Shown here: positions 38,566 through 46,970 of the stretch, one piece after another | Numbering within the stretch: position 1 is the stretch's first letter | Layout: each line of letters begins with the position of its first letter | DNA from: Catalimonadaceae bacterium JC749 | GTDB lineage: Bacteria; Bacteroidota; Bacteroidia; Cytophagales; Cyclobacteriaceae | Length of the DNA stretch: 64,000 nucleotides | Assembly: GCA_021730635.1 (NCBI GenBank) | Contig: JAJNNC010000010.1 | Span: 186,001 to 250,000 of the forward strand | Direction of reading: 5' to 3' | Notes under the pieces: generated by a model | What the model was told of the DNA's origin: nothing | The model's input: only the letters and a program-made list of their open reading frames with translations | Databases searched by the model: none | Translations under genes and position numbers: made by a program

Positions 38566-38955
38566 ATGTTTATCAGTGAACTATCTAAAAAATCAGGCTT
38601 CAGCCAGGATACCATCCGTTATTATGAAAAGATCGGACTGATCACACTGCCCAAAGAGGCTCGCTTATCTAACCATTATAAAGCGTATCCTGACCCTGTG
38701 CTCAGCCGGTTGCAGGCTATACAACAACTGAAAGCCCTGGGGTTTACGCTGAAAGAGATGAAGGCAATGCTGCATCTGAGGGCAGAAAACCAGTTGGATT
38801 GTGGTACGGGCCAGGAAGACGTGCTGTCAAAAATACAAAGCCTGGATGAGCAGATCAGAAAGCTACAGCAAATACGCCGGCAACTGCGGGGTATCCTTTC
38901 CCGCTGTCCGGATACCTGCCAACTCATGCAGATCCTGGATAAGGGCCTGTCCTGA
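38566..38955 (+). CDS. MerR-family metal-type transcriptional regulator
   Basis: The ATG at 38566 is chosen because it begins exactly at the winged-helix domain (MFISELSKKSGFSQDTIRYY); the frame upstream crosses the operator. The protein is 129 residues. After the DNA-binding domain and dimer helix, Cys79, Cys114 and Cys118 remain. The 35-residue spacing of the first two equals that of Cys82 and Cys117 in Hg-MerR, and the region matches the sensor loop of ZntR/CueR-type proteins. I infer a thiophilic-metal sensor acting on the dyad at 38524-38541. The identity of the metal is open. Confidence 0.88.
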   Translation: MFISELSKKSGFSQDTIRYYEKIGLITLPKEARLSNHYKAYPDPVLSRLQAIQQLKALGFTLKEMKAMLHLRAENQLDCGTGQEDVLSKIQSLDEQIRKLQQIRRQLRGILSRCPDTCQLMQILDKGLS

Positions 38956-38968
38956 GTGGCAGGGGTTG

Positions 38969-39745
38969 TCAGAATTTTACGTGATACTTCCTGTTGAATT
39001 CGTGCACAACAGTCTGCATGGATTCGGGTAGGCGGGACAAAGCTTTTTGATACAAAGGGTTGGGTATGTCTTTGTAAAAAGCCTGTCCGATGGCACCGGC
39101 GATACTAGCCTGTGTGTCGCTGTCGCCTCCCAGAGAGATTGCTTTGCGAATAGCGTCTTCTACACTGTCGGATGCCAGAAAAGCAATGATCGCCTGAGGG
39201 ACAGAGCCCTGGGCACTCAGGTCAAACTGATAATCTTCTCTGACTTCTTCAAAAGGGATACTAAGCTCATAATCAAAAATAGCTTCCAGATAATCTTTGA
39301 TGTGGATTCTGGTATTTTCCTGCCGGGCCAGCCAGATGGCGGTAGCCACAGCCTGTGCGCCTTTGATGCCTTCAGGGTGGTTATGAGAAACTTCCGCACT
39401 TTTCTCCGCTTCCGTCAGCACCTCTGTCAGCGAATCAAAGGCAAAACCTACCGGACTTACCCGCATGGCTGCCCCATTGCTCCAGCTGTTGTAGGGTTCC
39501 GGATCTTTCGCGTGCAGCCACTGGTAAAAACTGCCGCCATAGCCCGCGTCAGGAAACTGCCTGCCCCATTGGAGCAAAGTTTCCTTATAAGGTTTATCGT
39601 GGAGGAGCGCATCGGCCACGGCCACGGTCAAAACAGTATCATCCGTGAACATAGACTGGTGGGAGAACAGCGGAAAGTCTTCTTTTTTGACGGGAGCATG
39701 TTCATACACGCTGCCGATGATATCACCGATGATGGCTCCTAGCAT
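38969..39745 (-). CDS. ADP-ribosylglycohydrolase family protein
   Basis: A 258-residue all-helical hydrolase that removes ADP-ribose from proteins, nucleic acids or small molecules. The binuclear Mg site is formed by MLGAIIGDIIGSVYE, MFTDDTVLTVAVADAL and GGDSDTQASIAGAIG, all intact. PYNSWSNGAAMRVSPVGFAF is the family substrate-loop region. It lies convergent to merR, with 13 bases between stops. Its link to the metal-related neighbours may be incidental. Confidence 0.93.
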   Translation of the reverse strand: MLGAIIGDIIGSVYEHAPVKKEDFPLFSHQSMFTDDTVLTVAVADALLHDKPYKETLLQWGRQFPDAGYGGSFYQWLHAKDPEPYNSWSNGAAMRVSPVGFAFDSLTEVLTEAEKSAEVSHNHPEGIKGAQAVATAIWLARQENTRIHIKDYLEAIFDYELSIPFEEVREDYQFDLSAQGSVPQAIIAFLASDSVEDAIRKAISLGGDSDTQASIAGAIGQAFYKDIPNPLYQKALSRLPESMQTVVHEFNRKYHVKF

Positions 39746-40130
39746 AATGTTATTTCATTAGGTGATGTGCTCCGAATGGGAGAATGCCATAGCATTATAA
39801 TAGAGTTGTACTCTGATTGTGCCCTTTGCGTTTCAGTCCTGACAGTAAATTAATAAAGATAAAATTCTCCGTATGCGGGTATTGAGAAGTGATTACTTTT
39901 TTAATAGTAAGAACTACTTTCAATGAATGTCTGGTGAGAATATCATTAAAAGGAAGTATAAAACAGTTAACTGTTCAGTATTAGCACATCAAATGGGGAT
40001 TTCATCCTAATAATTTATAAGTTTATGCTAATTATTTTTGCGTATTGCTGCAACCTTATGAAAAGTATGCGTATAAATAAGCGTAGATTCACGTAATATT
40101 TTTTAATATTTTTTAAACTACATTAAAGTT
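39746..40130. other. Regulatory gap with a palindrome before the SPW gene
   Basis: No gene in 385 bases. AACAGTTAACTGTT at 39962-39975 is a perfect 14-base palindrome. TATTTTTG at 40033-40040 fits the -7 consensus TAnnTTTG and lies 90 bases before the SPW gene start. The palindrome lies about 58 bases upstream of it, a plausible activator site. Confidence 0.5.
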
Positions 40131-40592
40131 ATGAAAGTGATTTCAACACGCGCTCACGGTGTATTAGACTATGTCGTGGGTGGATTACTGATTGCCTCAC
40201 CCTGGTTATTTGATTTTGCTAGAGGTGGCGTTGAAACCTGGCTGCCTGTTATTCTGGGTGCAGGGGCTATCTTGTACAGTTTGGTAACGGATTATGAGTT
40301 AGGCGCTGTCAGAAAACTGTCGATGAGATCGCATTTGTGGCTCGATGCCCTATCAGGGGTATTGCTGGCAGCATCACCCTGGCTTTTTGGCTTTGCAGAG
40401 TATGTCTATCTGCCTCATTTAATCATTGGTCTTGCTGAGATAGGCGTGGCCATGATGACAAAAACCGTATCTCCTACCGAGCTTGCTCATAGAGATCGCA
40501 GCATACACAGCAATGATGTAGCCGGTGGAAGTGTGAAGAGTGATCACGTCAGAAGAGAGAATGTACGTGAAGAAAGCCACACCCATCATTAA
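40131..40592 (+). CDS. SPW-repeat membrane protein
   Basis: A 153-residue membrane protein with two internal repeats, each ending in ASPWLF (about residues 23-28 and 83-88), the defining SPW motif. Four membrane helices are predicted. The C-terminal 45 residues are hydrophilic and His-rich (final SHTHH), placed probably in the cytoplasm. SPW proteins have no proven function. They are often stress-induced. Followed by a terminator, so monocistronic. Confidence 0.85.
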   Translation: MKVISTRAHGVLDYVVGGLLIASPWLFDFARGGVETWLPVILGAGAILYSLVTDYELGAVRKLSMRSHLWLDALSGVLLAASPWLFGFAEYVYLPHLIIGLAEIGVAMMTKTVSPTELAHRDRSIHSNDVAGGSVKSDHVRRENVREESHTHH

Positions 40593-40620
40593 AAGCCTAA
40601 CACTTGTTACTTCATCTGAT

Positions 40621-40649
40621 AAAGCTCCATCTGCCGTAGGTGGAGCTTT
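40621..40649 (+). terminator. Rho-independent terminator after the SPW gene
   Basis: AAAGCTCCA (40621-40629) pairs perfectly with TGGAGCTTT (40641-40649) over an 11-base loop, 28 bases after the stop. The T-tract is short. Confidence 0.75.
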
Positions 40650-40848
40650 GTCATATATTTCACCCTTCTGGCGTTGGGACTTATACTTCATCGCTTTCCC
40701 TATAAAAAATATACTTGTCGGCCTATGTTGAGGTATATCCTCCTCATATGTCATCTGTCATACCCATAGCACCAAATACATTGGTGTACCATTGCTGTTT
40801 AATTTAACTTTAACTTAATACAGCTAATTTTCATTTAATAAGGCTAAT

Positions 40849-40860
40849 CGCAATATTGCG
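40849..40860. promoter_or_regulatory. ArsR-type operator
   Basis: CGCAATATTGCG is a perfect 12-base palindrome, extending with one mismatch to ATCGCAATATTGCGGT. It ends 17 bases before the start of the arsR-like fragment. To my knowledge this form resembles palindromes before arsR-type genes in Bacteroidota. Confidence 0.65.
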
Positions 40861-40877
40861 GTATCTACCGGTAAGCT

Positions 40878-41162
40878 ATGGGAATTTCTAAAACACTGTT
40901 CTTTGCTGACAGGCAACATAAAATGGCAATAGTAGCCCATGCTTTAGGACATCCCACCCGGCTGGCTATTCTCGAATTTATCCTCAAACATCATAGGTTC
41001 CCTTCTACAGTATCCAATATTTGCATGTGCTTTTGCAGGCAGGAAGGGGCAAAGATAAAACAGAAGGCCTTACTGTCAGTGGCTGCCTGGAGGAGGTATG
41101 GGAGAAATATAGACCAGTCTGTGGCAAGCTTTGTCTCCGGGAAAGACTGTCAGGGCTGCTGA
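40878..41162 (+). pseudogene. Truncated or frameshifted ArsR-family regulator
   Basis: The first 35 codons encode a normal ArsR N-terminus (AIVAHALGHPTRLAILEFIL), but the DNA-recognition helix region (SQATxSQHL) is missing and the text becomes low in helix pattern and Cys/Arg-rich, stopping at 94 residues. A second frame (41021-41236) stays open across the end. Thus the gene appears damaged by deletion or frameshift, although the operator before it is intact. It could instead be a short functional variant. It precedes an ars-like gene run. Confidence 0.5.
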
Positions 41163-41363
41163 ATATCGTAAGCCATGAAAATGGTATTATTTTAATAACA
41201 CCTGGTTTCCAAACTGCACAAGGCAGTCGTGGATGACTGATACAGAGAAGCGTGCAGAAACCTCAGCCGTACCTTTAGAGGATAAAAGATATACGGCAGG
41301 ATGTGGTTTCTTTAAAAGGCGGTAAATACAATAGTTGTATTATCAACTTTCCAATAAACTACT

Positions 41364-42143
41364 ATGAAAATTGCCTTGTTCAGCGACATTCACGCCAACC
41401 TGCCCGCCTTGGAAGCGGTGTTAGCGGATATAGACCAGCGCAACCCCGATGTGGTATACTGTCTGGGTGACCTGGTAGGTTATGCGCCCTGGCCTAATGA
41501 AGTCATACGGGAAATTCGCAGAAGAGGTATTGCCACCATTGCCGGCAATTACGACGAAGGGATTGGTTTGCAAAGCGACGATTGCGGGTGTGCTTATAAG
41601 ACAGAAGAAGATAAGGCCAGGGGGGCTCTATCCATTGCTTTTACCAATCAGATCATTGAGGAAGAACAACGGGCTTACCTGCGCTCTCTTCCCCGGCACA
41701 TCCGTCTTGAATTTGACCTGGAAAAGGACAGCGAAAAACTACAGGTACTGCTGGTGCATGGCAGCCCACGCAAGATCAATGAGTATCTCTTTGAGGACCG
41801 TCAGCAGAAAAGCCTGATGCGTATTATGAAGGATGCCCGTACTGATATTTTATTTTTTGGCCATACCCACCAACCTTTTCATAAGAAATTAGCGTATGAG
41901 GCTAATAAGAAAATATATTTCAGACATGCTGTGAACATAGGCTCAGTGGGTAAACCCAAAGACGGAGATGCCAGGGCTTGCTATGTGATGCTGGATATAG
42001 ACCATACAGCCAACCGGGCTGATCCGGCTTCCTTCCAGATACAATTTATCAGGATAGCGTATGAGGTGGAAAAAACAGCCCAGGCGATAGAAGAGAGTCC
42101 GTTGCCCGATGCTTACGCCGATATGTTGAGAAACGCTTATTAA
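41364..42143 (+). CDS. Metallophosphoesterase of the ars-linked type
   Basis: A 259-residue calcineurin-like phosphoesterase. Metal motifs are FSDIHANLPALEAVL, CLGDLVGYAPWP, GNYDEGIG, VLLVHGSP and FFGHTHQPF, giving a complete dinuclear site. SDDCGCAYK after the GNxD motif is an insert I associate with members found in ars operons. Substrate unknown; cytoplasmic. It begins the rightward run of metalloid-related genes, 201 bases after the arsR-like remnant. Confidence 0.85.
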   Translation: MKIALFSDIHANLPALEAVLADIDQRNPDVVYCLGDLVGYAPWPNEVIREIRRRGIATIAGNYDEGIGLQSDDCGCAYKTEEDKARGALSIAFTNQIIEEEQRAYLRSLPRHIRLEFDLEKDSEKLQVLLVHGSPRKINEYLFEDRQQKSLMRIMKDARTDILFFGHTHQPFHKKLAYEANKKIYFRHAVNIGSVGKPKDGDARACYVMLDIDHTANRADPASFQIQFIRIAYEVEKTAQAIEESPLPDAYADMLRNAY

Positions 42144-42174
42144 GCTTTTCGGCAGCCGGTCTGGTATTTTATAG

Positions 42175-43233
42175 ATGAAATACATGAAATCATTCGATGT
42201 CATTGTGATAGGAGGAGGTCAAAGCGGACTGGCTGTAGGCTATTATCTGAGACGCACTCCCCTTCGTTATACCATTTTGGATCAGGAACAGGCACCCGGC
42301 GGGGCCTGGCAGCACTACTGGCATTCCTTACGGTTGTTCTCCCCGGCACAGTGGAGTTCCCTGCCAGGCATTCTCATGCCAGGAGGGCCTGACTATTATC
42401 CAACCCGTGACGAAACCCTGTCTTATCTACGGCATTATGAAAATAAATATCAGTTGGAGGTGCAACGACCTGTGACGGTGCAGGCGGTGGAGCAAAAAGA
42501 GGAGGCTTTCCTACTGCATACTTCCACAGGGGTATACCATGCAAAAGCTGTGGTGAGTGCTACCGGCTCCTTTCGCCGGCCTTACCTTCCTGAAGTTCCC
42601 GGCAGGGAGGCTTTTCAGGGAACCATCCTTCATTCTTCTCAGTATCTGTCTCCTGCACCCTTTCAAGGCCAGCGGGTAGCCATTGTAGGAGAAGGCAACT
42701 CCGGTGCCCAGATTCTGGCTGAAGTCTCTCAGGTGGCCGATACCCTTTGGATCACCAGTAAGCCGCCCCGCTTTCTGCCCGACGAAGTGGACGGCAGATA
42801 CCTGTTTGATGTGGCTTCCCGCCTGTATGAAGCCCGGCAAAGGGGAGAAGCCTTTATGCCTCCCTCGCTGGGAGATATTGTGATGGTGCCCCCGGTAAAA
42901 GCAGCCAGAGAAAGAGGGGTGCTGCAAAGCCTGCCTCCTTTTCAGTCTCTTACATCCGATAGCCTGGTATGGCCGGATGGTCACCAGGAAAAAGTAGAGG
43001 CTGTCATTTTTTGTACCGGTTTTCAGCCTGCCCTGGATCATCTGTCACCTTTGCCTGTATCGCGGCAGGATGGCAGAATTGCTACCACAGAGACCAGCGC
43101 CCGGGAGGTAGCCGGACTTTGGCTGGTAGGGTATGGAAGCTGGACAGGCTTTGCCTCAGCCACTTTGATAGGTGTGGGGCGTAGTGCCAAAAAAACGGTA
43201 GAAGAAATACAGGCATATCTTTCGGCTCGCTGA
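42175..43233 (+). CDS. arsO: ArsO-like flavin monooxygenase
   Basis: A 352-residue NAD(P)H/FAD-dependent enzyme. The FAD site is VIVIGGGQSGLAVGYYLR at about residue 8 and the NAD(P) site is VAIVGEGNSGAQI at about 163. ATGSFRRPYLP and VIFCTGFQPALDHL link the domains. The length and motifs fit the ArsO family of ars operons; the reaction of ArsO has not been settled, although organoarsenical oxidation is suspected. 31 bases follow the phosphoesterase stop, so same operon. The symbol is by resemblance. Confidence 0.75.
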   Translation: MKYMKSFDVIVIGGGQSGLAVGYYLRRTPLRYTILDQEQAPGGAWQHYWHSLRLFSPAQWSSLPGILMPGGPDYYPTRDETLSYLRHYENKYQLEVQRPVTVQAVEQKEEAFLLHTSTGVYHAKAVVSATGSFRRPYLPEVPGREAFQGTILHSSQYLSPAPFQGQRVAIVGEGNSGAQILAEVSQVADTLWITSKPPRFLPDEVDGRYLFDVASRLYEARQRGEAFMPPSLGDIVMVPPVKAARERGVLQSLPPFQSLTSDSLVWPDGHQEKVEAVIFCTGFQPALDHLSPLPVSRQDGRIATTETSAREVAGLWLVGYGSWTGFASATLIGVGRSAKKTVEEIQAYLSAR

Positions 43234-43318
43234 AAGATGAAGTAGCCCGGTAAGCTCTCCGAAACCGTTGATAGGATTCCAGCGTAAGGAAACACACAAT
43301 CAAGGAGATATGCCTTTC

Positions 43319-43813
43319 ATGGATATAACAATAGCCTCTTTTCATCCCAACCACTGGCCTTCCGTGGCGGAGATTTACCGGATGGGTTTACTGACCCGCC
43401 AGGCTACCTTTGAAACAGAAGTACCTTCTTTTGCGCAATGGGACCAGAAATTCCACAAACACCTGCGTTGGGTAGTACTCAGGGAAGGTGCAGTGGTAGG
43501 ATGGGCAGGCCTCATGCCGGTCTCTGCACGAAAAGTATATGCCGGTGTGGCGGAAGTCAGTATCTATATCCATCCGGATAGGGCGGGGTTGGGTATCGGA
43601 AAAAGGCTGATGCGGCATCTGATCGCAGAAAGTGAGGAGGCAGGTCTCTGGACATTGTATGCTTCTCTCTTCCCTGAAAATACGGCCAGCGTACGGCTTC
43701 ATGAATCTTCGGGCTTCAGAAAGGTAGGCTACCGGGAGAAAATTGCGCAGCTGGATGGCCGCTGGAGAGATACCGTGATCTATGAAAGAAGAAGTAGGAA
43801 AGTAGGCGTCTGA
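43319..43813 (+). CDS. arsN: ArsN-like GNAT N-acetyltransferase
   Basis: The ATG at 43319 is chosen: AAGGAG at 43302-43307 lies 11 bases upstream, and the family text begins there (MDITIASFHP); the ATG at 43310 is only 2 bases from it. The 164 residues form one GNAT domain: RQATFETEVPSF, VVGWAGLMPVSARKVYAGVAEVSI, the acetyl-CoA loop RAGLGIGKRL, and SVRLHESSGFR. It belongs to the phosphinothricin/arsinothricin acetyltransferase group, of which ArsN1 inactivates the arsenical antibiotic arsinothricin. That substrate is inferred here. Confidence 0.75.
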   Translation: MDITIASFHPNHWPSVAEIYRMGLLTRQATFETEVPSFAQWDQKFHKHLRWVVLREGAVVGWAGLMPVSARKVYAGVAEVSIYIHPDRAGLGIGKRLMRHLIAESEEAGLWTLYASLFPENTASVRLHESSGFRKVGYREKIAQLDGRWRDTVIYERRSRKVGV

Positions 43814-43884
43814 AAATTTTTTTCTGAATTTTTGCGTCTTTTTACCTGCCAGCCTGTCTTCACTACCAAAAAAGTATTATTGAT

Positions 43885-45198
43885 ATGAAATCACTTCCGA
43901 TAGCCATCATCGGAGCAGGTCCGGTAGGATTGGCCGCTGCCGCTCATTTAGCTGTAAGAAAACAACCTTTTGTCATCTTTGAAGCAGGGGCTACTGTGGC
44001 TCACAACATCCTTTCCTGGGGCCATGTCCGTGTATTTTCACCCTGGCAATATAATATAGACAAAGCCGCCCGGCAGCTACTGGAAGCTTCCGGCTGGCAA
44101 GCCCCTGAGGCAGAAGATTTACCCACGGGCAGGGAACTCTATGAACAGTATTTTCTGCCGCTGGCAGCGCTGCCTGCCATCCAACCTTTTCTCTTCTTAG
44201 AAAGCAAGGTCTTGGCGATTGGCCGCAAGCATCTGGATAAGCTGAAAACCAAAGACAGAGAAAACGTGCCCTTCATGGTACAGGTAGCGCATCCGCATCA
44301 GCAGATCAAGCACTATGAGGTCAGGGCAGTGATTGACGCTACCGGCACCTGGCAGTCTCCCAATCCGATCGGCTCCGGGGGTATTGCCGCACCGGGAGAA
44401 GCTGCGCATCACAAACATGTTTTCTATGGGATACCGGATATCCTGGGTGAGCATCAGGAGCGGTACAAGAATAAAAGTGTGGTGGTGGTAGGGAGTGGTC
44501 ACTCCGCTATCAACACCATTTTAGAGCTGGATAGGCTGAAAGAAGCTTTCCCTGACACTACCATACACTGGGTGCTTCGTAAAAAGCATGTCAGTGAGGT
44601 CTATGGAGGGCAAGAGAATGATGCCTTGCCCGCCCGAGGCGCTTTGGGGATCAAGATCGAACAGTTGGTAGAGGAAGACCGGGTCAATGTGTACACACCT
44701 TTCCAGATTCAGCAGATCGTAGGGCAGGAAGGCCGGCTTACGCTGGTAGGAGAGCAGTATGGGGAACTGCGGGCTTTGCCGGGCATCGACGAAATCATCA
44801 GCAACACGGGTTCCCGTCCTGATTTCTCTTTCTTAAGAGAAGTGCGTCTCAGTGTTGATCCGGCTTTGGAAAGTGCGTCCGAAATCGCTGAACTGATTGA
44901 CCCTAATATTCATAGCTGTGGGACGGTACGTCCCCATGGAGAAAAGGAACTGCGGCATCCGGATAAAGACTTTTACATAGTAGGTGCTAAAAGCTACGGA
45001 CGAGCCCCTACTTTTCTGATGGCTACCGGGTATGAACAGGTAAGATCTATTGTGGCTGCCTTATCCGGCGATTGGGAAGCGGCCAGGCAGGTGGAACTGG
45101 AACTACCGGAAACAGGTGTTTGCAGCCTGGATGCAGGTGTTGCCTGTTGTGAGAGTGTTGCTGAGCCAGAAAAAGTAGCGGCCACATGCTGCGGGTAA
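43885..45198 (+). CDS. FAD/NAD(P) oxidoreductase with Cys-pair tail
   Basis: A 437-residue flavoprotein. The N-terminal FAD motif is IAIIGAGPVGLAAAAHLAV, and the NAD(P) motif VVVVGSGHSAINTILEL lies at about 205. ISNTGSRPDFSFL and GAKSYGRAPTFLMATGYEQ complete the fold, which resembles thioredoxin-reductase and FMO-like proteins seen in ars loci. The last 27 residues are unusual: Cys413, Cys421-Cys422 and Cys435-Cys436, ending ATCCG. The final 13 bases overlap the MFS gene. The tail could carry a thiol-bound metalloid or exchange with the Cys-pair peptide encoded two genes later. The reaction is unknown. Confidence 0.8.
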   Translation: MKSLPIAIIGAGPVGLAAAAHLAVRKQPFVIFEAGATVAHNILSWGHVRVFSPWQYNIDKAARQLLEASGWQAPEAEDLPTGRELYEQYFLPLAALPAIQPFLFLESKVLAIGRKHLDKLKTKDRENVPFMVQVAHPHQQIKHYEVRAVIDATGTWQSPNPIGSGGIAAPGEAAHHKHVFYGIPDILGEHQERYKNKSVVVVGSGHSAINTILELDRLKEAFPDTTIHWVLRKKHVSEVYGGQENDALPARGALGIKIEQLVEEDRVNVYTPFQIQQIVGQEGRLTLVGEQYGELRALPGIDEIISNTGSRPDFSFLREVRLSVDPALESASEIAELIDPNIHSCGTVRPHGEKELRHPDKDFYIVGAKSYGRAPTFLMATGYEQVRSIVAALSGDWEAARQVELELPETGVCSLDAGVACCESVAEPEKVAATCCG

Positions 45199-46349
45199 TC
45201 CGTCAGTCACTCATAGCGACCAAAGGGCCGGTGTATGCTTCTCTTACACTGGCCTTTGTCAGTTATGGTGATGCCTTTCTGTATCCGTTTCTGCCCATGC
45301 AGGCCGGGGCCATAGGGGTTCCCATCGCCTGGGTAGGTGTGCTGCTTTCTGTCAACCGGTTTGTCCGTATCTTTTCCAATACCCTGCTGGTACGGGTTTT
45401 CCGCAGGTTCGGATTTAAATCCATGACCCTATGGGCTACCGTATTCGCTATACTCTCCACAGCGGGGTACGGCATGGGATTCGGTATAGCAGGCTGGCTC
45501 CTCCTGCGTGTGCTTTGGGGGCTATGCTTTTCTGCCCTGCGCCTTTCTTCTCTGGGATATGCGTTGGATCATACCAGTCCCGGATTCTCTCTGGGGATCA
45601 GCAGAGGCATATACGAACTGGGACCCCTGTTTGCCTTGGTAGCAGGCCCTCTACTCCTTCAATCCTGGAGTCCTGCGACAAGCTTTCTGATCCTGGCTTT
45701 CGCCTCACTGCCGGCGATATATTGTGCCAGCCAGCTTCCTGACCTGAAGCAGTCGCTACCTACCGGGACAAACAGCCTATTGCGCTTTCCTTCTACCCTG
45801 AATCAGCTCACGTTGATCGTTAGCTTCCTGGTGGAAGGCATGCTCATTGTGTTGCTCGGCACCCTGCTGCTCGCCGCAGACTCACGCTTAACACTGACAG
45901 CCGTAACGACACTGGTGGCTGCCTACCTGGTTTTCCGGAGGCTGTGCTTGCTGTTTCTTTCTCCCCTGGCAGGCTATATGGCAGACCGTTGGGGTTTTAA
46001 CAGACCTTTTTGCGGATCTGTCATGTTTGTTGGATTGGGTTTTTTGCTTTTTCTCCTTGACCAATCGCTACTGGGGCTTACTGTTATATTCATAGCCTAC
46101 AGTATCCACGCTACGCTTGCCCCGGGGAGTGCTTCCGAAGGAGAAGAAGATAAGGTTCAGGCCATGGCGGAGAACGCCACCTGGAAGGATGTGGGCGCTG
46201 CTTTAGGTACGCTGGCCGGCGGATTGCTCTTATCATCAGATCATGTGGAAAGCATTTTAATGATTTTTATTTTGCTGTTATTTGCTGTGCTTTTCAGGCA
46301 TTTAAAAGGAGTAAATTATGTTATGAAAAAGATGTACTTATGGAATTAG
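45186..46349 (+). CDS. MFS efflux transporter in the metalloid-type operon
   Basis: A 387-residue major facilitator protein with 11-12 membrane segments. The A-motif-like loop is LLVRVFRRFGFKSMTL, and GYMADRWGFNRPF is its counterpart in the second half. PFLPMQAGAIGVPIAWVGV begins the first half. It overlaps the flavoprotein gene by 13 bases and the sigma gene by 10. Position suggests export of the product of the flavoprotein or of the peptide. Known ArsJ and ArsK are also MFS, but I cannot assign it to either. Confidence 0.8.
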   Translation: MLRVIRQSLIATKGPVYASLTLAFVSYGDAFLYPFLPMQAGAIGVPIAWVGVLLSVNRFVRIFSNTLLVRVFRRFGFKSMTLWATVFAILSTAGYGMGFGIAGWLLLRVLWGLCFSALRLSSLGYALDHTSPGFSLGISRGIYELGPLFALVAGPLLLQSWSPATSFLILAFASLPAIYCASQLPDLKQSLPTGTNSLLRFPSTLNQLTLIVSFLVEGMLIVLLGTLLLAADSRLTLTAVTTLVAAYLVFRRLCLLFLSPLAGYMADRWGFNRPFCGSVMFVGLGFLLFLLDQSLLGLTVIFIAYSIHATLAPGSASEGEEDKVQAMAENATWKDVGAALGTLAGGLLLSSDHVESILMIFILLLFAVLFRHLKGVNYVMKKMYLWN

Positions 46350-46912
46350 CTACTTTATATACGGACTTTCACCAGTCATTACTGGCCTACATAAAAAGTA
46401 AAGTTTCTTCACGGGAAGATGCAGAGGATATTATGCACAATGTTTTTATAAAAATGGCCAGACATGCCGATACGTTTTCTCATAAGAAAAATCTGAAAAA
46501 CTGGGTGTTTATCGTCACTCGAAATACCCTCTATGACTATTACCGCCATCAAGGGGCAAGGCCGACGGAAAGCATCAGTGAAGCATTAGCAGAAAACACA
46601 CCTGATACGGATACAACGGCTCCGGCCAAAGAATTAGAAGCCTGTCTGCTGCGTTTTATAGACAGGTTGCCAGAAAAAGATAAGCACTTGTTGATAGCCT
46701 CCGAACTAAAAGGGGTAAAGCAAAAGGAGCTGGCGGAGCAATACCACATCCCTTATTCTTCTCTTAAGTCCAGCATACAAAGGGGGCGAAAAAAGCTAAA
46801 GCAAATGCTGACCGAATGCTGCGAGATAGCCCTCGACAGAAGAGGTAATATTCTGGAAGCTACGCCCAAAAAGAATGCTACGGATCAGGGCTGTTTTTCT
46901 TGTGACAATTAA
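46340..46912 (+). CDS. sigZ: SigZ-type ECF sigma factor with Cys-rich tail
   Basis: A 190-residue ECF factor. Sigma2 shows DAEDIMHNVFIKMARHADTF and the core helix KNLKNWVFIVTRNTLYDYYR; sigma4 shows LAEQYHIPYSSLKSSIQRG. The C-terminus beyond residue 155 is extra: ECCEIALDRRGNILEATP and a final GCFSCDN, with Cys160, Cys161, Cys185 and Cys188. A Cys-rich tail on an ECF factor is the metal-sensing principle of CorE, so direct metal(loid) sensing is plausible here. It has no anti-sigma partner nearby. Translation is coupled to the MFS gene (10-base overlap). Confidence 0.85.
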   Translation: MELATLYTDFHQSLLAYIKSKVSSREDAEDIMHNVFIKMARHADTFSHKKNLKNWVFIVTRNTLYDYYRHQGARPTESISEALAENTPDTDTTAPAKELEACLLRFIDRLPEKDKHLLIASELKGVKQKELAEQYHIPYSSLKSSIQRGRKKLKQMLTECCEIALDRRGNILEATPKKNATDQGCFSCDN

Positions 46913-46970
46913 TGCGTCTTTTTTGAGGCATGTCCGTCTTTACGGGTGAAACATTTAACAATCAATAACT

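Noticed and set aside
39047-39742. Rightward 231-residue frame
   Set aside because: Antisense to the ADP-ribosylglycohydrolase gene, whose metal motifs are intact.
41021-41236. Second frame over the arsR-like remnant, with a VSGCL stretch
   Set aside because: Briefly resembles a radical-SAM text but the rest does not fit; kept only as part of the decay evidence.
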